Assembly: GCF_016650815.1 (NCBI RefSeq)
Contig: NZ_JAEKEZ010000023.1
Coordinates: 62,001-126,000 of the forward strand
Length of the DNA: 64,000 bases
Origin: Pseudomonas sp. TH31
GTDB lineage: Bacteria; Pseudomonadota; Gammaproteobacteria; Pseudomonadales; Pseudomonadaceae
Direction: 5' to 3'
Shown: positions 63,542 to 64,000 of the stretch, piece after piece
How positions within the stretch are numbered: position 1 is the first letter of the stretch
Layout: each line of letters starts with the position of its first letter
The notes under the pieces: model-generated
Told to the model about the DNA's origin: nothing
The model's database searches: none
The model's input: the letters and a program-made list of their open reading frames with translations, nothing else
Position numbers and translations under genes: made by a program

Positions 63542-64000
63542 ATGCGTATCGTCGTTGCTCTGGGCGGTAACGCCCTGCTCCGCCGTGGTGAACCCATGAC
63601 CGCGGACAATCAACGCGCCAACATCCGCGTTGCCACCGAACAGATCGCCAGGATCTATCCCGGCAACCAACTGGTCATTGCCCACGGCAATGGCCCGCAG
63701 GTCGGCCTGCTGTCGCTGCAAGCCGCGGCGTACACCTCGGTTTCGCCTTACCCGCTGGACGTACTGGGTGCCGAAACCGAGGGCATGATCGGCTACATCA
63801 TCGAACAGGAGCTGGGCAACCTGCTGGACTTCGAAGTGCCGTTCGCCACCCTGCTGACCCAGGTCGAAGTCGATGCCAAGGACCCGGCCTTCCAACATCC
63901 GACCAAACCCATCGGCCCGGTGTACTCAAAGGCTGAAGCGGAAAAACTCGCCGCCGAAAAAGGCTGGGCGATTGCCCCGGATGGCGACAAATATCGCCGC
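63542..64000 (+). CDS. arcC: Carbamate kinase, N-terminal part (cut by window edge)
   Basis: The first 153 codons run into the window end. Begins MRIVVALGGNALLRRGEPM, with the amino-acid kinase motif GGNALL and VIAHGNGPQVGLL. It makes ATP from carbamoyl phosphate, the energy-yielding step of the pathway. Fourth gene of arcDABC. Confidence 0.95.
   Translation, partial: MRIVVALGGNALLRRGEPMTADNQRANIRVATEQIARIYPGNQLVIAHGNGPQVGLLSLQAAAYTSVSPYPLDVLGAETEGMIGYIIEQELGNLLDFEVPFATLLTQVEVDAKDPAFQHPTKPIGPVYSKAEAEKLAAEKGWAIAPDGDKYRR

Overview
The window looks like a chromosomal segment of a fluorescent Pseudomonas (P. fluorescens group). Evidence is the high-GC coding style, the Pseudomonas-type Entner-Doudoroff and glucose-uptake cluster (edd-glk-gltR-gtrS, gtsABCD-oprB, hexR/zwf-pgl-eda, gapA), the tandem fadD1/fadD2 locus, arcDABC, an hxuI-hxuR-hxuA-hemO haem locus, and more than twenty REP/REPIN hairpins of the two classes common in that group.

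Layout. 1-1427: gluconate control (gntK 5' end, gntR). 1458-3213: a long inverted repeat, then a 360-bp tandem array carrying a broken DUF6124-like gene fragment and a REP pair per unit. 3230-9788: LysR/PACE efflux pair, GST, epimerase, MFS transporter, a hypothetical protein, and a BdlA-like PAS-PAS chemoreceptor. 10224-18629: a LysR/GST deletion scar, an ECF sigma factor coupled to an OpuAC-type binding protein, a PhnD-like protein, a desaturase, small proteins, a methyltransferase, deformylase, BrkB and CsbD. 18126-25372: a pentapeptide-repeat protein, fadD1, fadD2, a lipase-like hydrolase and a MaoC hydratase. 25514-27620: a four-helix-bundle protein, DUF3820 and a class V aminotransferase. 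27748-46709: the glucose cluster. 46757-48693: a 41-bp minisatellite, then a 393-bp tandem array that repeats the 5' half of mgsA three times before the intact gene. 48784-54311: Fur-type haem uptake genes and a DUF454 protein. 54490-59116: a chemoreceptor, a CoA-transferase and alkA. 59537-64000: the anaerobic arginine deiminase operon, with arcC running off the end.

How the genes work together. Glucose would enter through OprB, be bound by GtsA and imported by GtsBCD, be phosphorylated by Glk, and pass through Zwf, Pgl, Edd, Eda and GapA. HexR sites lie between edd and gapA. A Crc/Hfq-type CA motif (AANAANAA) lies just upstream of six genes of the set (gltR, AGE epimerase, gtsA, oprB, zwf, gapA), which suggests shared catabolite repression.

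Two things stand out. First, two unrelated gene fragments have each been amplified in tandem together with an adjacent REP pair, giving exact 360-bp and 393-bp periods. Second, nine otherwise well-conserved genes carry a frameshift. Eight are explained by loss of one base, mostly in short C/G runs, and four of these fall in an expected CCCGGG. I think base-calling error is more likely than real gene loss, and I annotate the repaired spans. No tRNA, rRNA, CRISPR, insertion sequence or prophage was seen.
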